DNA from: Paraburkholderia sp. SOS3
Lineage (GTDB): Bacteria; Pseudomonadota; Gammaproteobacteria; Burkholderiales; Burkholderiaceae
DNA: 64,000 bases
Assembly (NCBI RefSeq): GCF_001922345.1
Contig: NZ_CP018812.1
Coordinates: forward strand, 1,240,001 to 1,304,000
Direction of reading: 5' to 3'
Position 1 is the first letter of the stretch; each line of letters opens with the position of its first letter. The notes beneath the pieces were generated by a model that was not told where the DNA came from, made no database searches, and saw nothing but the letters and a program-made list of their open reading frames with translations. The translations under genes and the position numbers were made by a program. This document shows, one piece after another, positions 45,425 to 54,787 of the stretch.

Positions 45425-46629
45425 GGCCGCCTCCGCGACGCGCGCGTGTCCCAGAGCAGCCGCGGATCGAAGGCGCGCGATGCCGACATCGTGAAGAACA
45501 CGACGAGGGCGAACGCCGTCGCGCCGATGGCCGGCCGCGACGACGCGATGCTGCCGAAACGGATCAGCGGGATAAACGCCGCGATCGTAAACACGTCGAC
45601 ATTCGACCATCGGCCGAGTTCGTCGATCCATCGGTACAGGTGCGCCTTGGCGCGCAAATGCCTGCGCGAGCCGCGCTTGACCGAGACGACAAACCACGCC
45701 ATGCCCGCGATTTTCGCCACTGGAATCACGATACTCGTGCAGAAGATCAGAATGCCGAGCGGCCACAAGCCCGCATGAAACAGTTGATAGACGCCGTCGA
45801 CGATCCGGTCGGTCACGCCTTGGCCGAGTTGCAGCGAGTACGTCATCGGATACAGATTCGCGGGCAGCGTGAGCACCAGCGCGGCCAGCGACAGCGCGCC
45901 CGCGCGTACGACCGCATCGGGTTTGCGCGTACGCAGCGTCAGCCCGCAGCGCGGGCACGCGTGGCCCTCGCGCGATGCCGGCTGGACGAGGTCGCACGCC
46001 GTGCATGAAATTGCCGGTGTGTCGTCCGGCAGTTGTTCTTCGGGCGCGATCGCGCGCCAGACCGTGCGGCGATCGAGCGCGGCGCGCGTGATCATCGACA
46101 TCAGCGCCGCGGTAATAAAGCAGTAGCCGCCCGCGCCGATCGTGCCGGTCAGGTTTTGCGTGACGCGCGCATAGCCGACGAAGCAGCCGACCAGATACAC
46201 GTCGGGCATGGCCCAGACGTCGAGCCAGAGCGTCCAGCGAAACAGCCTGCCTATTTGTCTGAAATGCCATCCGAACCGGACCGCGCCGAGCACGATCGCA
46301 AGCCCGCCGAAGCGCACGAACGGCAGCACGATGCCGAACGTGCCGAGCAGCAGCGCAAGGATCACCCAGCCGCCGTTCCACATGTCGACGATGCCCGAGG
46401 ACAGCACCGACGAGCGTTCGGCGCCGAGCATCTCGACGGTCATCAGCGGGGCGAGGTTCGCGGGGAACAGCAGGATGAACGTCGTGCTCGCGCACGCGAG
46501 CGCTGCATTCACGCTACGGCCGCTACGCCGTTCGAGCGGATAGCGGCAGATGCGGCAGCGGGCGATTGTGCGCGCGGTAAGCGGCGGAATGTCCTCGAGC
46601 GCGCCGCATTCGGGGCAACCGATCGTCAT
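45421..46629 (-). CDS. pqiA: PqiA-like inner-membrane protein
   Basis: A 402-residue membrane protein with two homologous halves, each with a zinc-ribbon-like cysteine motif followed by four helices: IGCPECGALEDI with CRICRYPL, then ISCTACDLVQPASREGHACPRCG. Membrane helices include VNAALACASTTFILLFPANLAPLMTVEML and ALVLTLPANLYPMTYSL, the conserved LxPANLxPMxT signature of PqiA. It works with PqiB and PqiC in envelope lipid transport and is often induced by redox stress. First gene of the pqiABC operon. Confidence 0.93.
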   Translation of the reverse strand: MTIGCPECGALEDIPPLTARTIARCRICRYPLERRSGRSVNAALACASTTFILLFPANLAPLMTVEMLGAERSSVLSSGIVDMWNGGWVILALLLGTFGIVLPFVRFGGLAIVLGAVRFGWHFRQIGRLFRWTLWLDVWAMPDVYLVGCFVGYARVTQNLTGTIGAGGYCFITAALMSMITRAALDRRTVWRAIAPEEQLPDDTPAISCTACDLVQPASREGHACPRCGLTLRTRKPDAVVRAGALSLAALVLTLPANLYPMTYSLQLGQGVTDRIVDGVYQLFHAGLWPLGILIFCTSIVIPVAKIAGMAWFVVSVKRGSRRHLRAKAHLYRWIDELGRWSNVDVFTIAAFIPLIRFGSIASSRPAIGATAFALVVFFTMSASRAFDPRLLWDTRASRRRP

Positions 46630-46811
46630 GGTGTTACGCCTTCGTCAGTTCCGTTTTTTTCACGGTTTTCAATCGGGCTAGCACGGTTCGTTCCCGTTGA
46701 CGGGTGGGGCCGCATTGACCGGGCGCCGGCGACGAGTAGTGCGGCACACTTTCTGCGCATCGCTCATTGCTTATGTCTGTTTGAACAAACTTTCGACTCG
46801 CGAGGCGTGCC

Positions 46812-47918
46812 GTGAGCAACGACAAAGAAGATAGCCCCGGCGAAGTTAGCCCCGAAGTCAGGAAAGGCCAGGTCACGGAGAAGATGTCGCGTGATGCTTT
46901 TCACGAACGTTTTGCCGCGCGCTTCTTCGATCCGGCGTTTCGCGCAGAAGACGCGTCGATCGCTCGGCTCGAAGCGATCGCATGGGAAGCGTATATGCAA
47001 GGCCGCAAATCGCCGGTAACGGCGAAGGCCGGGCCCGGTTTCGCCGATCCCGGCTATGACCTCTCGGTCGAATGGCGCCACGCCGCGCAGCGCATTCGGG
47101 CCGCGCAGCAAACGCAGCAGGATCGGGCGACGCGCTCGCGTGTTCTGATCGTCAACGCGTCGGCGCGAAACGACCGTACGTGCCCTGGCGAGATGTCGAA
47201 GAGCTTTCGTCTCGCGAAGCGCGTCGAGTCGATCGTGACGAACGCGCAGTTCGATGCCGATTTTCTCGATCTATCGCTGCTGACGTCGGACCGCGATCTT
47301 CATATCCATCCGTGCAAAGCCTGCGTATCGACGGCCATGCCGCTGTGCCACTGGCCTTGCAGCTGCTATCCGAATCATTCGCTCGGGCAGGTCAACGACT
47401 GGATGAACGAAATCTACGAGCGCTTTGCCGCGTGTCACGGGGTTGTCTTCGTCTCGCCCGTTTACTGGTATCAGTCGCCGAGCCCTTTGAAACTGATGAT
47501 CGACCGGCTCGTATGTGCCGACGGCGGCAATCCCGACCCGACTTCGACAAGCGGCAAAGACGCGAAGAAGGCGAAGCAGCTCGAGCTGAACGGGTGGAGC
47601 TACCCGAAGCATTTGCAGGGGCGCGCATATGGCGTCGTCGTGCACGGGGACGTGTCCGGTATCGAGACGTCTCGCGCGGCGTTGTGCGACTGGCTCGACT
47701 GGATGGGATTGATCGAATGCGGCGCCCAGTCGCGGCTCGACCGCTTTATCGGTTACTACGAGCCGTATGCGACGAGCCATCATGCGCTCGACGAAGACAC
47801 AGGCATGCAGGCCGAAACCGACAACGTCGCGCGCGCGGTAATCAATGGCGTCACGGCCATCCGTGAAGGGCGGCTGCGTCGTCCCGACGAGACCCTGAAG
47901 CCGCCGCGCGCGAAGTAG
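46812..47918 (+). CDS. Flavodoxin-like NAD(P)H oxidoreductase with a cysteine cluster
   Basis: A 368-residue protein starting at GTG 46812. Residues 1-105 are a helical, charged extension; the flavodoxin-fold domain begins at SRVLIVNASARNDRTCPGEMSKSFRLAKR (about 109-137) and includes VFVSPVYWYQSPSPLKLMIDRLVCADGG for FMN binding. An unusual insert holds Cys168, Cys171, Cys179, Cys183 and Cys185 (HPCKACVST...CHWPCSCYP), reminiscent of iron-sulfur flavoproteins but with different spacing. It may transfer electrons via FMN and a metal centre. A small gene and sdhB follow on the same strand. Confidence 0.85.
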   Translation: MSNDKEDSPGEVSPEVRKGQVTEKMSRDAFHERFAARFFDPAFRAEDASIARLEAIAWEAYMQGRKSPVTAKAGPGFADPGYDLSVEWRHAAQRIRAAQQTQQDRATRSRVLIVNASARNDRTCPGEMSKSFRLAKRVESIVTNAQFDADFLDLSLLTSDRDLHIHPCKACVSTAMPLCHWPCSCYPNHSLGQVNDWMNEIYERFAACHGVVFVSPVYWYQSPSPLKLMIDRLVCADGGNPDPTSTSGKDAKKAKQLELNGWSYPKHLQGRAYGVVVHGDVSGIETSRAALCDWLDWMGLIECGAQSRLDRFIGYYEPYATSHHALDEDTGMQAETDNVARAVINGVTAIREGRLRRPDETLKPPRAK

Positions 47919-48013
47919 GCCGATGCATCGTCTGGATAGATTTCGCGCGGGACCACTGTTGGCCTGCGACATGCTGATCAGCAGGGAACACCATTTCTTT
48001 GAAGGAGCGACGA

Positions 48014-48160
48014 ATGAATACGGGACAAACCTTTATCGACCATGCCCCGGCCGAGGACGACGGTACCGATCTGCCGCAGGTGCCGCGCGAACCCGATCCG
48101 CCATCGACGGAAGACCTGCCCGATTTGCCCAATCCCGCCGAAGTGGGGGAAGACGGCTAA
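48014..48160 (+). CDS. Small acidic, proline-rich protein (48 residues)
   Basis: ATG 48014 is preceded by AAGGAG with ideal spacing and opens a 48-codon frame ending TAA 48160. The product starts MNTGQTFIDHAPAEDD and is rich in Asp, Glu and Pro (PREPDPPSTEDLPDLPNPAEVGEDG), with no Cys, signal or membrane segment. It is probably disordered. It lies between the flavodoxin-like gene and sdhB on the same strand, so may be cotranscribed. No function is known. Confidence 0.65.
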   Translation: MNTGQTFIDHAPAEDDGTDLPQVPREPDPPSTEDLPDLPNPAEVGEDG

Positions 48161-48264
48161 CGCCGGGCCACGCGGGAACGCGCCGTGCGTGCCTGACGCC
48201 GCGACGCGCCGTTCGGCTACTGTCTGGAAGCCGCAAGCGGATTCGCGCCAACCGGGAGCCACCT

Positions 48265-48972
48265 ATGTCCGACATCCGAACCATCGACGTCTATCGATAC
48301 GACCCTGACGCCGATACCGCGCCGCGCATGCAGCGGTACGAACTCGAACTCGGCCATGGCGAGCGCATGCTGCTCGACGTGCTCGTCAAGCTGAAGTCGA
48401 TCGACGAAACGCTTGCTTACCGCCGCTCGTGCCGCGAGGGCATCTGCGGTTCGGACGCGATGAACATCAACGGCAAGAACGGCCTCGCGTGTCTGGCCAA
48501 CATGAACGAGCTGCCGAAGCATATCGTGTTGCGGCCGTTGCCCGGCTTACCCGTGGTTCGCGATCTGATCGTCGACATGACGACGTTCTTCAACCAGTAC
48601 CATTCGATCAGGCCGTGGCTCGTCAACGACGATCCGCCACCCGAGCGCGAACGCCTTCAGTCTCCCGACGAACGCGATCAGCTCGACGGACTTTACGAAT
48701 GCATTTTGTGCGCGTGCTGCTCGTCGTCGTGTCCGTCGTTCTGGTGGAATCCGGATCGTTTCGTCGGGCCGGCCGGGCTGTTGCAGGCGTACCGGTTCAT
48801 CGTGGATTCGCGCGATAACGATACGGCCGGGCGGCTGACGAATCTCGAGGACGCGTACCGGCTGTTCCGTTGCCGCACGATCATGAATTGCGTCGATGTG
48901 TGCCCGAAAGGGCTCAATCCGGCACGGGCGATCGGCGAGATTCGCTCGATGCTGACGCGGCGCACGGTCTGA
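48265..48972 (+). CDS. sdhB: Succinate dehydrogenase iron-sulfur subunit (stand-alone SdhB)
   Basis: A 235-residue protein of normal SdhB length. The 2Fe-2S site is Cys56, Cys61, Asp64 and Cys76 (RSCREGICGSDAMNINGKNGLAC), as in E. coli where the third ligand is also Asp. Cysteines 146, 149, 152 and 156 (ECILCACCSSSCPSFWWNP) and those in RCRTIMNCVDVCPKGLNP form the 4Fe-4S and 3Fe-4S sites. No sdhA, sdhC or sdhD is nearby, so this is an extra copy or serves another flavoprotein. Upstream is the small acidic gene at 48014. Confidence 0.93.
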   Translation: MSDIRTIDVYRYDPDADTAPRMQRYELELGHGERMLLDVLVKLKSIDETLAYRRSCREGICGSDAMNINGKNGLACLANMNELPKHIVLRPLPGLPVVRDLIVDMTTFFNQYHSIRPWLVNDDPPPERERLQSPDERDQLDGLYECILCACCSSSCPSFWWNPDRFVGPAGLLQAYRFIVDSRDNDTAGRLTNLEDAYRLFRCRTIMNCVDVCPKGLNPARAIGEIRSMLTRRTV

Positions 48973-49228
48973 CGTCGCCGCGTGCGCACCGGATCGACGG
49001 GCTTCGGCGAGAACGCGCTCGAGCAGACGCTCGTCCGTCGATCGGCTCGGGACATATCGGGTCGGCACATATCGGCCCGGCACGACAGGCCGGCGCTTAT
49101 TGCATGTCTACACACTGCATGCCTACACGGCGAGACCGCGACGCACCGAACGTGCTACACGCTAATCCGCGACCGCTTGGGGAGCACGGCTATAATCGCG
49201 CTCACCCTTGGCCACGGAAGTTCGACGC

Positions 49229-49714
49229 GTGAAAAAAACCACAGCCTTTGCGATTGTCATGCCCGGTGCGCTTGCCATTGCGTTTGCGCTGACCGCCTGT
49301 TCGTCGCCTGAGAAGGAGCAACGAGCCGAGCAGCGTCTGGAGCGCAATCAGGCCGGCCTTTCAACCGCGCAACACGACGCCACGGTCGATTGCAGCAGTA
49401 CGGCTCAATGCGACTCGGCGTGGGCGTTGACGAAGCGCTATATCGAGCAGCATTCGAGTACGTCGGTCACGCGCGCCGACGCGTTCGCGATCGATACGGA
49501 CGTGCCGTCCGGTTCCGGCGACCCTGCTTATTCGGCCACGCGCGTCGCGAAGGGCAGCGGCGGCGCGGCGACGCTCACGCTCTACGCGCAATGCCGCGGC
49601 ATGTACGGACCCAACGATACGAAAGCGTCGGACTATAACGAGTGCGCCGAGAAAATCATCAAGATCCAGAACGGGTATGTCGATTTCCTGCGCTCGCATC
49701 TGCCGGGGCAGTAG
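49229..49714 (+). CDS. Lipoprotein of unknown function
   Basis: A 161-residue protein starting at GTG 49229 after GGAAG. It begins VKKTTAFAIVMPGALAIAFALTACSS, a lipoprotein signal with lipobox ALTAC. The mature part contains four further cysteines (VDCSSTAQCDSAW, LYAQCRGMYG, YNECAEKII), which suggests two disulfides in the periplasm. The family resembles small proteobacterial lipoproteins with the SSTAQCDxAW pattern. Convergent with rbtK. Confidence 0.82.
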   Translation: MKKTTAFAIVMPGALAIAFALTACSSPEKEQRAEQRLERNQAGLSTAQHDATVDCSSTAQCDSAWALTKRYIEQHSSTSVTRADAFAIDTDVPSGSGDPAYSATRVAKGSGGAATLTLYAQCRGMYGPNDTKASDYNECAEKIIKIQNGYVDFLRSHLPGQ

Positions 49715-49794
49715 AGCGGTAGCGGGCAGTGGGGACGGCAGCAGACGCAATGAGCACGGCGGGCGCCGTCGTGGGCGCCGCCGCAAGTCGATTT

Positions 49795-51405
49795 CTATCT
49801 GATGTCCCTCGCCACGCTCTGCAGCTTCGTGAACGCGAGATAGCGCGCATCGTGCAATGAGGCGATTGCGCCTGCAGCGGGCGCGTAAGTATGCGTGATG
49901 CGCGACATACCGGTCATCGCCGAGCGCACGTCGTCGAACAGCCCCCCTGCCACGCCGCCGAGCATCGCGGCGCCCAGCAGAACAGGTTCTTCCGCCTGGA
50001 TCGCGAGTACGGGCTTGCCCGTTGCATCGGCAAGCAGCTGACGCACGAGGTCGAGCCGTCCCGCGCCGCCGCTGATCACCACCTGCTCGATCGGCGCGCC
50101 GGCCTGCGCCTGTGTTTCGATGATCTGGCGCAGTCCGTAACCGATACTGCAAATGCCGGCGATATAAAGCGCGACAAGACTGTCGAGGCCGGTTTCCATG
50201 CCGAGACCCGCGATGACCGCGCGCGCATGCGGATCGGCGAACGGCGCGCGATTGCCGAGGAATTCGGGCACGACATGCAAGCCCTCCGCAAGCTGCGCCG
50301 TGTCCGACAGATCATCCGACCGACGTGACGCGATTTCCGCAAGCATCACCGGCAACGATTGGCCCGCCTGCGCTGCTTCGGTTTGCGCTCGCAGCGTTTC
50401 CGGATGCATCGAAAGCAGGCGCTCGATCGCCGCGCCCGCCACCGATTGGCCGCCTTCGTTGAGCCACGCTTCGGGCACCATGGCCGAGAAGTACGGCCCC
50501 CAGACGCCGGGCACGAACACGGGCTGCCGCGTGGTCGTCATCGTGCACGACGAGGTTCCGAACACGTAGCCGAGGCTCGATTCGGGCTTGCCTTGCGCAC
50601 CGACCGTGCCGATGCCGCCGGCGTGCGCGTCGATGATGCCGGCCGCGACCGGCGTGCCCGCGCGCAAGCCCAGTTCGGCGGCGGCGGCGGCCGTCAGTCC
50701 GCTGCCGAGCGGCGTGCCCGGATCGACCACCTTCTGGCCGATACGCGCAAAGCCTTCGTCGGCGAGCACGCCGAGGCCGACCGTGCGGAAATACGTGTCG
50801 TCCCAGCGCTGCTCGTGCGCGAGATACGTCCATTTGCAGGTGACCGTGCACGTCGATCGCGACAGATCGCCGGTCGCGCGCCAGGTCAGGAAGTCGGTCA
50901 GGTCGAAGAACTGCCACGCCGCTCCGAATACGTGCGGACGATGCTCGAGCAGCCACAGCAGCTTTGGCGTTTCCATCTCGGGCGAGATCTTGCCGCCGAC
51001 GAACTTCAGCACCTCATGGTTCGTCTCGTTGATCCGCTCGGCCTGTTCGAGCGCGCGGTGATCCATCCAGACGATGATGTCGCGTGCGGCCTGTTCGGAC
51101 GGACCGACCGCCAGCGGCCGTCCGCCGTCGCCCAATACGACGAGCGAGCACGTTGCATCGAAGCCGATGCCGGCGATCTGGTCCGGCGACAGCGCGGCCT
51201 GCGCCAGTGCTTCCTTCACCGAATGGCAGATCGCGTTCCAGATTTCCGTGCTCGACTGTTCGACGATCGAGCCGGCTTCGTGGAAAACGGTGATGTCGCG
51301 TTTGGCCGATGCCATCATATGGCCGGCCGTATCGAAGATGCCGGCGCGGGCACTGCCGGTGCCCACGTCGACGCCGATCACATAGCGTGTGTTCGCTGAG
51401 GTCAT
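49795..51405 (-). CDS. rbtK: D-ribulokinase (FGGY family)
   Basis: A 536-residue sugar kinase of the FGGY family. The ATP-site motifs are IGVDVGTGSARAGIFD at the N-terminus and IEQVVISGGAGRLDLVRQLLADATGKPV near the C-terminus; GIGFDATCSLVVLG and WMDHRALEQAERIN are typical of D-ribulokinases. It phosphorylates D-ribulose to D-ribulose 5-phosphate. The ribitol 2-dehydrogenase gene lies immediately upstream (36 bases), which supplies the ribulose and supports the assignment. No transporter is present in the cluster. Confidence 0.88.
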   Translation of the reverse strand: MTSANTRYVIGVDVGTGSARAGIFDTAGHMMASAKRDITVFHEAGSIVEQSSTEIWNAICHSVKEALAQAALSPDQIAGIGFDATCSLVVLGDGGRPLAVGPSEQAARDIIVWMDHRALEQAERINETNHEVLKFVGGKISPEMETPKLLWLLEHRPHVFGAAWQFFDLTDFLTWRATGDLSRSTCTVTCKWTYLAHEQRWDDTYFRTVGLGVLADEGFARIGQKVVDPGTPLGSGLTAAAAAELGLRAGTPVAAGIIDAHAGGIGTVGAQGKPESSLGYVFGTSSCTMTTTRQPVFVPGVWGPYFSAMVPEAWLNEGGQSVAGAAIERLLSMHPETLRAQTEAAQAGQSLPVMLAEIASRRSDDLSDTAQLAEGLHVVPEFLGNRAPFADPHARAVIAGLGMETGLDSLVALYIAGICSIGYGLRQIIETQAQAGAPIEQVVISGGAGRLDLVRQLLADATGKPVLAIQAEEPVLLGAAMLGGVAGGLFDDVRSAMTGMSRITHTYAPAAGAIASLHDARYLAFTKLQSVARDIR

Positions 51406-51441
51406 GGTTCGAGGCCTCGCATCGAGGCTCAGACGGGTTGG

Positions 51442-52173
51442 TTACAGGTCGACGCTGTTCGGCAAAATGACGAGGTCGCGAATCGTCACATTGCGCGGTC
51501 GCATCAGCATGAATACGACTGCATCGGCCACTTCCACGGGCTGCATCAGACTGCCCGATGCGAGCGCTTCGTCCATTTTCGCCTTCGGCCAGTCGTCGAG
51601 CAGCGCGGTGACGACGGGGCCCGGCGCAACCGCGCCGACGCGCACGCCGTGTTTCGCGACCTGGCGCCGCGTCGTAGCGACGAAGGCCTGTACCGCGAAT
51701 TTCGAAGCAGTGTAGATCGGTTCCCACACCACCGGCACGAGACCCGCAATCGAACTCGTGAAAATGATATCGCCGCTCTTCTGCGCGACCATATGCGGCA
51801 GCACCGCGTGAACCGAACGGAACGCCGCGTTGATGTTGAGATTCAGCATCCGGTCCCAGTCGTCGGGATTGCCGTTCACGATGTCGCCGCCAATGTATGC
51901 ACCCGCGTTGGCGTGGAAAATATCGAGGCCGCCCGCAATGTCGAGAATTTTCGGCAGCAATTGCGTCGACACGTCCGCTGGCTTCAGCAAATCGAGCTGC
52001 AGCGGCAGCGCGTTCGGCCCCAGTTCCGCGCAGCATGTCGCGAGCCGGTCTTCCGCGCGGTCGACGAGCACGACCTTCACGCCCTGCTCGACGAGGGCGC
52101 GCGCGCACGCGAAGCCGATTCCCGATGCCGCGCCGGTAATCGCGGCCACCTTTCCTTTGATCGATTCAGACAT
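51442..52173 (-). CDS. rbtD: Ribitol 2-dehydrogenase (SDR)
   Basis: A 243-residue short-chain dehydrogenase starting at ATG 52173 behind GGAGGAG. It closely resembles Klebsiella ribitol dehydrogenase as I recall it, including [18 protein letters not shown] (NAD site), [45 protein letters not shown] (Ser/Tyr/Lys triad) and the end VILPNSVDL. It oxidises ribitol to D-ribulose with NAD+. Its start overlaps the AraC-regulator stop by 8 bases, so the regulator and the two enzymes form one operon. Confidence 0.92.
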   Translation of the reverse strand: MSESIKGKVAAITGAASGIGFACARALVEQGVKVVLVDRAEDRLATCCAELGPNALPLQLDLLKPADVSTQLLPKILDIAGGLDIFHANAGAYIGGDIVNGNPDDWDRMLNLNINAAFRSVHAVLPHMVAQKSGDIIFTSSIAGLVPVVWEPIYTASKFAVQAFVATTRRQVAKHGVRVGAVAPGPVVTALLDDWPKAKMDEALASGSLMQPVEVADAVVFMLMRPRNVTIRDLVILPNSVDL

Positions 52174-53200
52174 TGACTCCTCCCGTTGATGGCTGAACCG
52201 CTGCAGCCGATTCGTTTTTGCTCGCGGCATTGAGTTGCTGGCAAGCGCGCCAGCGCGACGGCGACATCTTCTTGAGCAGCAGGAACTGGCGATTGAAATT
52301 CGACAGGTTGTTAAAGCCGACCCGGTAGCAGATATCGGTGATAGGAAGTTCGCCCGACATCAGTAACTGACACGCGAAGTCGATGCGCAGCCGGTTGACG
52401 TACTGAACGAAGGGCACGCCGGTATGCCGGCGGAAATAGCGTGAAAACGCGCTGACGCTTTGGCCCGCCAGTTCGGCGAGTTCCGATTCGCGCAATTCAT
52501 GCGACAGATTCCTGTCGATAAACGACAGCACATGATTGATGCGCGTCTGCGCATAGCGCGTCGGGTCCGCGCGAAACGCGGTGCTCGCAAGCTTGACCGG
52601 TTCGGCGCCTTGCGCGAGCAGGTCGAACAGTTCGATAAAGAGCACGATGCGCCGCAGCCCTTGCGCACCGAGCATTTCGCGCATGACCGGTTCGGCGGCA
52701 GCGCCCGTCTGCGGCGAAAAAAGCAAACCCCGGCGCGATGCGTCGAGCAGCGGCTCGACGCGTTTGAATTCGGGAAAGGCCGCGATTGCGCGCGCGACAA
52801 AACCGGAATCGAATTGCAGCACGAGGCACCGTTCGTCGACACGTTCGCCGTGCGGCACATTGCTGACCCAGTTATGCGGCAGGTTCGCGCCCATCATGAC
52901 GAGATTGTGCGGCTCGAAATTGCCGATGTGGTCGCCGACGAAGAATTTGCCCGTCGTCGCGGTGATCAGATGGATTTCGTATTCGGGGTGGAAATGCCAG
53001 CGCACGGTCCGGTACGGATAGCCGTGCGACCACACCTTGAACGATTCGTCGCGTGGCAAGGCGACGAGTTCGAGATCGGGCTCGGCGATGTTCGTGCGGC
53101 GGGCGTCGTGTCGGGCCGTCGGTTGCGCAAGGGGATGCATCTGTCCTCCTGCGCTGGCTTTTGCGGGGTGGGCAGCTCGCATTTTTGTCGTGGTTGCCAT
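52166..53200 (-). CDS. AraC-family regulator of the ribitol operon
   Basis: A 344-residue regulator with an N-terminal cupin-like sensor ([43 protein letters not shown]) and a C-terminal double helix-turn-helix ([80 protein letters not shown]). First gene of the operon with rbtD and rbtK, so it likely activates them in response to ribitol or another pentitol. The gene-free stretch 53201-53345 should hold its promoter. Confidence 0.9.
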   Translation of the reverse strand: MATTTKMRAAHPAKASAGGQMHPLAQPTARHDARRTNIAEPDLELVALPRDESFKVWSHGYPYRTVRWHFHPEYEIHLITATTGKFFVGDHIGNFEPHNLVMMGANLPHNWVSNVPHGERVDERCLVLQFDSGFVARAIAAFPEFKRVEPLLDASRRGLLFSPQTGAAAEPVMREMLGAQGLRRIVLFIELFDLLAQGAEPVKLASTAFRADPTRYAQTRINHVLSFIDRNLSHELRESELAELAGQSVSAFSRYFRRHTGVPFVQYVNRLRIDFACQLLMSGELPITDICYRVGFNNLSNFNRQFLLLKKMSPSRWRACQQLNAASKNESAAAVQPSTGGVNV

Positions 53201-53335
53201 GATCGAAAAAATAAGCCCTGACGGGGCTGTCTCACCACTGAAATTAAAGCCGCGCGCTGATACTTTTTTGCATTCGGGTTAGCCCTGGGAACGTCAATGT
53301 CAATTTTTGTGCAAGGCAACAGGGCCTGGATTTTC

Positions 53336-53363
53336 GCGGACCGTGCTAGTACGTATGGTCCGC
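53336..53363 (-). other. Inverted repeat at the MocR stop codon
   Basis: GCGGACC (53336-53342) and GGTCCGC (53357-53363) form 7-bp arms spanning the stop codon of the MocR gene. Without a T-run this is only a weak terminator candidate. Confidence 0.3.
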
Positions 53364-54695
53364 CACCACGCACCGGACGCGGTTCAGCGCGGCCTTCAGC
53401 GTGGCAGCGTCGACGGAGCCCAAGGCCAGACGAATCGCGTGAGGCGCTTGCGGCGTGGTCGAAAACGGCTCGGCCGTGGAGACCGACACCCGTTGCTCGA
53501 GCAGCGCGCCGGCAATCCGGTCTGCGCGCGTTTCAGCAGGCAGCGGCAGCCAGACGAAGTAGGACGCCGGGTGGCTGATCCGCTTCAACCGTCCGAGCGC
53601 TTCGACGGCTATCGCTTGCCTTGACCTGGCGTCCTTGCGTTTCTCGTCTTCGAGCCGGTCGACGGTGCCGTCGTCGAGCCAGCCGCAAGCGATCGACGTC
53701 ATGACGCCAGGCGTATTCCACGTTGTCACCCTGATCGCGCGTTCGATCTTCGGCACGAATTCTCGTGGTGCGGCGACGTAGCCGACACGCAAGCCTGTTG
53801 CGATGTTTTTCGAAAAGCCTGAGACGTAGACGGTCAACTCCGGTGCGAAGGTGGCGAGCGGCGGCGGCGCGTCGTCGGCGAGAAATGCATAGGCGCCGTC
53901 TTCGATCACGAGCAGGCCGTGGCGACGCGCGATCGATGCCAAAGCGCGGCGCCTGCCAGTTTTCACGACCCAGCCGAGCGGGTTGTGGAGCGTCGGCATC
54001 GTATAGATCGCGCGCACGCGCCGGCGTTTGCATAGCGCCTCGAGTGCATCGACGTCGGGGCCGTCGCCCGCTGCGGGCAAGGGCGCGAGTTCGAGACGAT
54101 GCGCCTGTGCAAGCAGCTTGAACCCGGGATAGGTGAGCGCATCCACGGCGACGACGTCGCCCGGTTGCAGCAATGCCATGACGGTTGTGGCGAGACCATG
54201 TTGGGCACCGTCGACCAACATCACCTGTTCATCGGTCACGCAAAGGCCACGGCGCGCGAGATGGCGCGCCACCGATGCGCGTTCATGCCTGCGGCCTCCA
54301 TGCGGCTGATAACGGAGCAGCGCTTCAAGGTCGCCGGCCTGAGACAACTGCCGTAATGCTGTTCTCAGCAGGTCCGCTTGACCCGGCAGCGCCGGATAGT
54401 TGAAGTTCAGGTCGACGATATCCGCGGCGACGGACACCTGATCGATGCCGTGAGCGCGCGGCAGCAAAGCTTCCTTGACGAACGTGCCGCGCCCGGTCTC
54501 GCCGCTGACGAGCCCCATGGCGTTCAGTTCCGCGTAGACGCGCGAGGCCGTCACGAGCGCGAGCCCTTCTTTTGCAGCGAGCTTTCGATGCGTGGGCAAG
54601 CGTGTGCCCGGCGCGAGGCGGCCGCTGCGGATATCGGCGGCGAGCCTGTCGACGAGTAGCTTGTAGCGGGGAGTGGGCATAGGAAATGTATCCAT
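53346..54695 (-). CDS. MocR-type regulator (GntR helix-turn-helix fused to aminotransferase domain)
   Basis: A 449-residue regulator if started at ATG 54695; ATG 54680 (MPTPRYK) is an alternative. The GntR winged helix occupies about residues 10-75 (LVDRLAADIRSGRLAPGTRLPTHRKLAAKEGLALVTASRVYAEL) and a type I aminotransferase domain follows, with PLP lysine in VYVSGFSKNIATGLRVGYV and MLVDGAQHGLATTVMALLQPGD. MocR proteins sense PLP or an amino compound and usually control the divergent gene, here the DJ-1/PfpI gene 93 bases away. A palindrome abuts the start codon. Confidence 0.92.
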   Translation of the reverse strand: MDTFPMPTPRYKLLVDRLAADIRSGRLAPGTRLPTHRKLAAKEGLALVTASRVYAELNAMGLVSGETGRGTFVKEALLPRAHGIDQVSVAADIVDLNFNYPALPGQADLLRTALRQLSQAGDLEALLRYQPHGGRRHERASVARHLARRGLCVTDEQVMLVDGAQHGLATTVMALLQPGDVVAVDALTYPGFKLLAQAHRLELAPLPAAGDGPDVDALEALCKRRRVRAIYTMPTLHNPLGWVVKTGRRRALASIARRHGLLVIEDGAYAFLADDAPPPLATFAPELTVYVSGFSKNIATGLRVGYVAAPREFVPKIERAIRVTTWNTPGVMTSIACGWLDDGTVDRLEDEKRKDARSRQAIAVEALGRLKRISHPASYFVWLPLPAETRADRIAGALLEQRVSVSTAEPFSTTPQAPHAIRLALGSVDAATLKAALNRVRCVVADHTY

Positions 54696-54713
54696 GACAA
54701 TTTTTTGATTGTC
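54696..54713. promoter_or_regulatory. Palindrome abutting the MocR start codon
   Basis: GACAAT (54696-54701) and ATTGTC (54708-54713) flank TTTTTG. It lies directly against the MocR start codon on the minus strand and in the promoter space of the divergent DJ-1/PfpI gene, so it could be an operator. Confidence 0.5.
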
Positions 54714-54787
54714 TTCATTCTTGCCCGTAGCATCGGTGTCGCGCAAGCATGATCGCCGCGCGACGGAATACACAAAGGAGCAAGCGC

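Noticed and set aside
44123..46495. A single 790-codon frame spanning pqiB and part of pqiA
   Set aside because: The part upstream of 45424 is antisense-like shadow of pqiA in another frame; the GTG at 45424 overlapping the pqiA stop is the natural pqiB start.
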